From the NCBI GenBank assembly GCA_003449615.1, contig DMHA01000132.1, positions 1-6,424 on the forward strand: a DNA stretch of 6,424 bases, read 5' to 3'. This DNA is from Flavobacterium sp. (GTDB lineage Bacteria > Bacteroidota > Bacteroidia > Flavobacteriales > Flavobacteriaceae). A model generated the notes under the pieces. That model worked only from the letters and a program-made list of their open reading frames with translations, did no database searches and was not told where the DNA came from. The position numbers were made by a program, and so were the translations under genes. Positions 6,189 to 6,424 of the stretch are shown here, in pieces (position 1 is the stretch's first letter; each line of letters begins with the position of its first letter).

Positions 6189-6424
6189 TGCACTTCATTT
6201 CCCAAGAATTAGAAAATTATATCGAGCAACATTCCGAAAAAGAACCCGAATTGTTGGCGGCTTTGAACAAAGAAACTTATCAAAAAGTTTTGTTGCCACG
6301 AATGTTGACTGGGCATTTTCAAGGTCGTGTTTTGAGTATGTTGTCCAAATTAATTCGTCCTGTAAATATTCTCGAAATAGGAACTTATACTGGTTATTCG
6401 GCTTTGTGTTTGTGCGAAGGAATG
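6188..6424 (+). CDS. Class I SAM-dependent O-methyltransferase, 3' end cut by window edge
   Basis: The first 79 residues of a methyltransferase run off the window. After a helical N-terminal region (HFISQELENYIEQHSEKEP and on, with LLPRMLTGHFQGRVLSML at 35-52) comes LEIGTYTGYSAL (62-73). This is motif I, the glycine-rich SAM-binding loop in the form typical of the catechol/caffeoyl-CoA O-methyltransferase family (Methyltransf_3, YrrM-like). The substrate cannot be known; bacterial members are mostly uncharacterised, and the catalytic metal-binding residues lie beyond the window. The ATG at 6188 overlaps the toxin stop codon by one base, so the gene may be co-translated with the toxin gene. 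GC is about 40% in one sampled 60-base line, against about 27% in the toxin gene. Confidence 0.85.
   Translation, partial: MHFISQELENYIEQHSEKEPELLAALNKETYQKVLLPRMLTGHFQGRVLSMLSKLIRPVNILEIGTYTGYSALCLCEGM

Noticed and set aside
1..6424. A hidden defence system, CRISPR array or mobile element.
   Set aside because: No regularly spaced repeats, transposase, integrase, reverse transcriptase or nuclease genes were seen; the only defence-like module is the toxin-antitoxin pair.

Overview
The window looks like chromosome from a Bacteroidota bacterium of the Flavobacterium type. The evidence is low GC, start codons without clear Shine-Dalgarno sequences, two exact TAnnTTTG (Bacteroidota sigma-A -7) boxes ahead of genes, a short-signal lipoprotein, and a TonB-dependent receptor ending in Phe. 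No rRNA, tRNA, CRISPR array, phage or IS element was seen.

Layout. Bases 1-247 are AT-rich leader ahead of a plus-strand surface or periplasmic lipoprotein of unknown function (248-1114). This gene converges on a minus-strand receptor gene, and a strong two-way hairpin terminator lies between them (1147-1179). On the minus strand, read right to left, come a secreted protein of unknown function (5510-5019), rlmN (4993-3953), a roughly 224-base gap with dyad symmetries, a small membrane-anchored Cys-rich protein (3728-3339, TTG start), and a TonB-dependent outer-membrane receptor (3305-1188). To the right on the plus strand are a type II toxin-antitoxin pair (5636-5932 and 5922-6188) and the start of a class I SAM-dependent O-methyltransferase (6188 to the window edge). 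All three plus-strand genes overlap or abut.

The most interesting unit is the receptor with its small upstream partner. The receptor carries C118-x3-M122 in the plug and H299-x-M301 in the barrel. This is the CxxxM/HxM pairing that binds copper in OprC/NosA-type receptors, and the spacing is almost the same. The partner protein has a membrane anchor and a C-x9-C-x3-C cluster. I read the pair as a probable copper-acquisition operon. Two inverted repeats upstream are operator candidates.

The block from 5019 to 6188 (unknown secreted protein plus toxin-antitoxin) is clearly more AT-rich than the flanking rlmN and methyltransferase genes. It looks like an accessory insert between more conserved genes.
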